Positions 62,916 through 64,000 of a DNA stretch of 64,000 nt are shown here, in pieces. The translations under genes and the position numbers were made by a program. The notes beneath the pieces were generated by a model, which had not been told where the DNA came from, searched no databases, and worked only from the letters and a program-made list of their open reading frames with translations. Source of the stretch: Nocardia sp. NRRL S-836. Its GTDB lineage: Bacteria > Actinomycetota > Actinomycetes > Mycobacteriales > Pseudonocardiaceae. The stretch covers positions 434,001 through 498,000 of the forward strand of contig NZ_LGDY01000091.1 of assembly GCF_001279525.1 (NCBI RefSeq), written 5' to 3'. How positions within the stretch are numbered: position 1 is the stretch's first letter; each line of letters begins with the position of its first letter.

Positions 62916-63619
62916 ACGCTGACGTGCCGGGTGCTGGCGGCGACGAACGGCTCGCCGTTCCAGCCACCCCGGCGCTCGCGCAGCCGCAACCCGGCGATGC
63001 GGGCCATCAGGTCGAACTCCGACGGGTAGCTCAGCCGCTGCCGGATCGGGCCGAACCGGACGCCGTCCACGCCGATGTGCACGTGGTTCTCGTCGAGGAT
63101 CTGGGTGACCGGGTCGTACCGGTTGACGTCGATCTCGACGTGGTCGACCTCGACCGCCTCGACGTCGATGTACTGGTTGAGCTGCCGCGCCGACCAGCTC
63201 GGCACCCCGCACTCGACCACGAACACGCCGCCGGGGTCGAGGTGGCGTGCCGCGTTGGAGAAGCAGCGCACCTGGTCGTCCTGGGTGAGCAGGTTCGTGA
63301 TCGTGTTGTAGACCAGGTACACCAACGGGTACGTGCGCCCGGTGCCGACGGTGGACATGTCGCCCATGGTCACCTCGACCCGGTCACCGCCGGGTTTCTC
63401 CCGCATCCGCGCGACCATGTCGGGGGAGAGCTCGATGCCGTCGACGACCACACCGGCCTCCTGCAAAGGCAACGCGATGCGGCCGGTGCCGACGGCGAGC
63501 TCCAGCGCTCTGGAGCCGAACCCGGCGAGGAAGCGGACCGTCTCGTCCTCGTCGCCGCGGGGCGAGTCGTCGTAGGTGCGGGCGATCTCCGGACCGAAGC
63601 TCGGGTTGAATCCCTTCAC
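62897..63619 (-). CDS. SAM-dependent class I methyltransferase
   Basis: The 240-residue protein has SRALELAVGTGRIALPL (motif I), VDGIELSPDMVARM and YLVYNTITNLLTQDDQ, ending in a beta-rich region. It is an UbiE-like small-molecule methyltransferase, with no pathway context. GTG 63619 or 63628 are possible starts. Confidence 0.87.
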   Translation of the reverse strand: MKGFNPSFGPEIARTYDDSPRGDEDETVRFLAGFGSRALELAVGTGRIALPLQEAGVVVDGIELSPDMVARMREKPGGDRVEVTMGDMSTVGTGRTYPLVYLVYNTITNLLTQDDQVRCFSNAARHLDPGGVFVVECGVPSWSARQLNQYIDVEAVEVDHVEIDVNRYDPVTQILDENHVHIGVDGVRFGPIRQRLSYPSEFDLMARIAGLRLRERRGGWNGEPFVAASTRHVSVYEHSA

Positions 63620-63660
63620 CCGTCCCACGCTAGCCACGCCCGGCAACCGGTTTTCCGTTC

Positions 63661-64000
63661 TCAGCGGAAGTGCGTCTCGATCCCGAACGCGGCGCGCAGC
63701 TGTGCCATGTCGTGCAGGTCCTGTGCGCGTGGCGGATATCCCCGGTGGAAGTAGACCTGTTGCGCCGCCGACAGGCACGGCACCGCGCGGCCTCCGATCG
63801 TCCCGGTGACGAAGCAGTCCGCCGGGTAGCGGAACGGCTCGCCCGGCGTCAGCGAGGCCTGCGTGGCGCTGCCGTCCGCGGCGAACCGCAACGGGTGCAG
63901 ATCGATCTCCCGGCCGCGCGGGTCCCGCACGACGAACCGCACCGGCCGCCACGACACGGTCTCCGCGAACCCGGCCGCCGCCAGCGCCTCGACTACCGCG
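63661..64000 (-). CDS. Partial nucleotidyltransferase-like protein (Lin/AadA-type), 5' end outside
   Basis: The frame is open from 64000 down to TGA-type stop at 63661, giving about 112 residues of the C-terminal part. It reads FVVRDPRGREIDLHPLRF, FVTGTIGGRAVPCLSAAQQV and YPPRAQDLHDMAQL. These resemble lincosamide nucleotidyltransferase-type or related domains where an antibiotic OH is adenylylated. The start is beyond the window. Resistance role is not proven. Confidence 0.7.
   Translation of the reverse strand, partial: AVVEALAAAGFAETVSWRPVRFVVRDPRGREIDLHPLRFAADGSATQASLTPGEPFRYPADCFVTGTIGGRAVPCLSAAQQVYFHRGYPPRAQDLHDMAQLRAAFGIETHFR

Overview
The window is a GC-rich actinomycete chromosome segment. 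Third codon positions are almost all G or C, GTG starts are common, and many adjacent genes overlap by ATGA or GTGA. Tat-exported enzymes, large LuxR-type ATPase regulators and secondary-metabolite genes suggest a filamentous actinomycete, plausibly a Pseudonocardiales genus such as Lentzea, Lechevalieria or Saccharothrix. The genus is a guess from protein style.

Left arm (1-25 kb): a two-component system leads into a Kef/Kht-type K+/H+ antiporter with its TrkA-C regulator and two very small proteins. It is followed by a Tat-exported beta-propeller/amidohydrolase, a Nudix hydrolase and an aminoglycoside-phosphotransferase-like kinase. Next come a GGDEF-EAL protein translationally coupled to a sugar-binding lipoprotein, and metH behind a well-formed SAH riboswitch. 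The arm ends with a patatin, a secreted GH8 glycosidase with an F5/8C domain, a MycE-like methyltransferase, a DUF5829 protein, a LuxR regulator with a broken P-loop and a secreted DUF11 protein.

Centre (25.3-42.7 kb): a bisindole (chromopyrrolate-derived) gene cluster bounded by strong hairpin terminators. It encodes RebO-, RebD-, RebC- and RebP-like enzymes, a PyrH-type (predicted tryptophan-5) halogenase with flavin reductase, a RebU-like exporter, two further flavin monooxygenases and three methyltransferases. There is no glycosyltransferase or sugar gene. Expected flow: Trp is 5-chlorinated, oxidised to the imine (RebO-like), dimerised to chromopyrrolate (RebD-like) and closed by RebP/RebC-like enzymes. 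It is then oxidised again by the two extra monooxygenases and methylated. This set is like that of indolotryptoline pathways (cladoniamide, BE-54017), so a chlorinated, methylated, sugar-free indolotryptoline or related bisindole is predicted. One monooxygenase and one O-methyltransferase are fused in frame by a probable one-base slip in an 18-bp repeat. One cluster gene is an alpha/beta-hydrolase that has lost its nucleophile.

Cluster flank (42.7-45.7 kb): a VanA/VanB-type Rieske oxygenase pair with an uncharacterised 52-residue protein between them, next to an IclR regulator and a candidate IclR box. Whether this belongs to the bisindole pathway is open.

Right arm (45.8-64 kb): an epoxide-hydrolase-like protein, an amidohydrolase, and a second copy of the sugar-binding-lipoprotein/GGDEF-EAL module, here arranged divergently. 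Then follow an M28 peptidase, a membrane protein with a YbaB-like tail, a PepSY membrane protein with a probably frameshifted end, and a large LuxR regulator. The remainder is small hypothetical, SnoaL-like, lipoprotein and methyltransferase genes and a partial nucleotidyltransferase. I see no rRNA, tRNA, CRISPR, IS element or phage gene.
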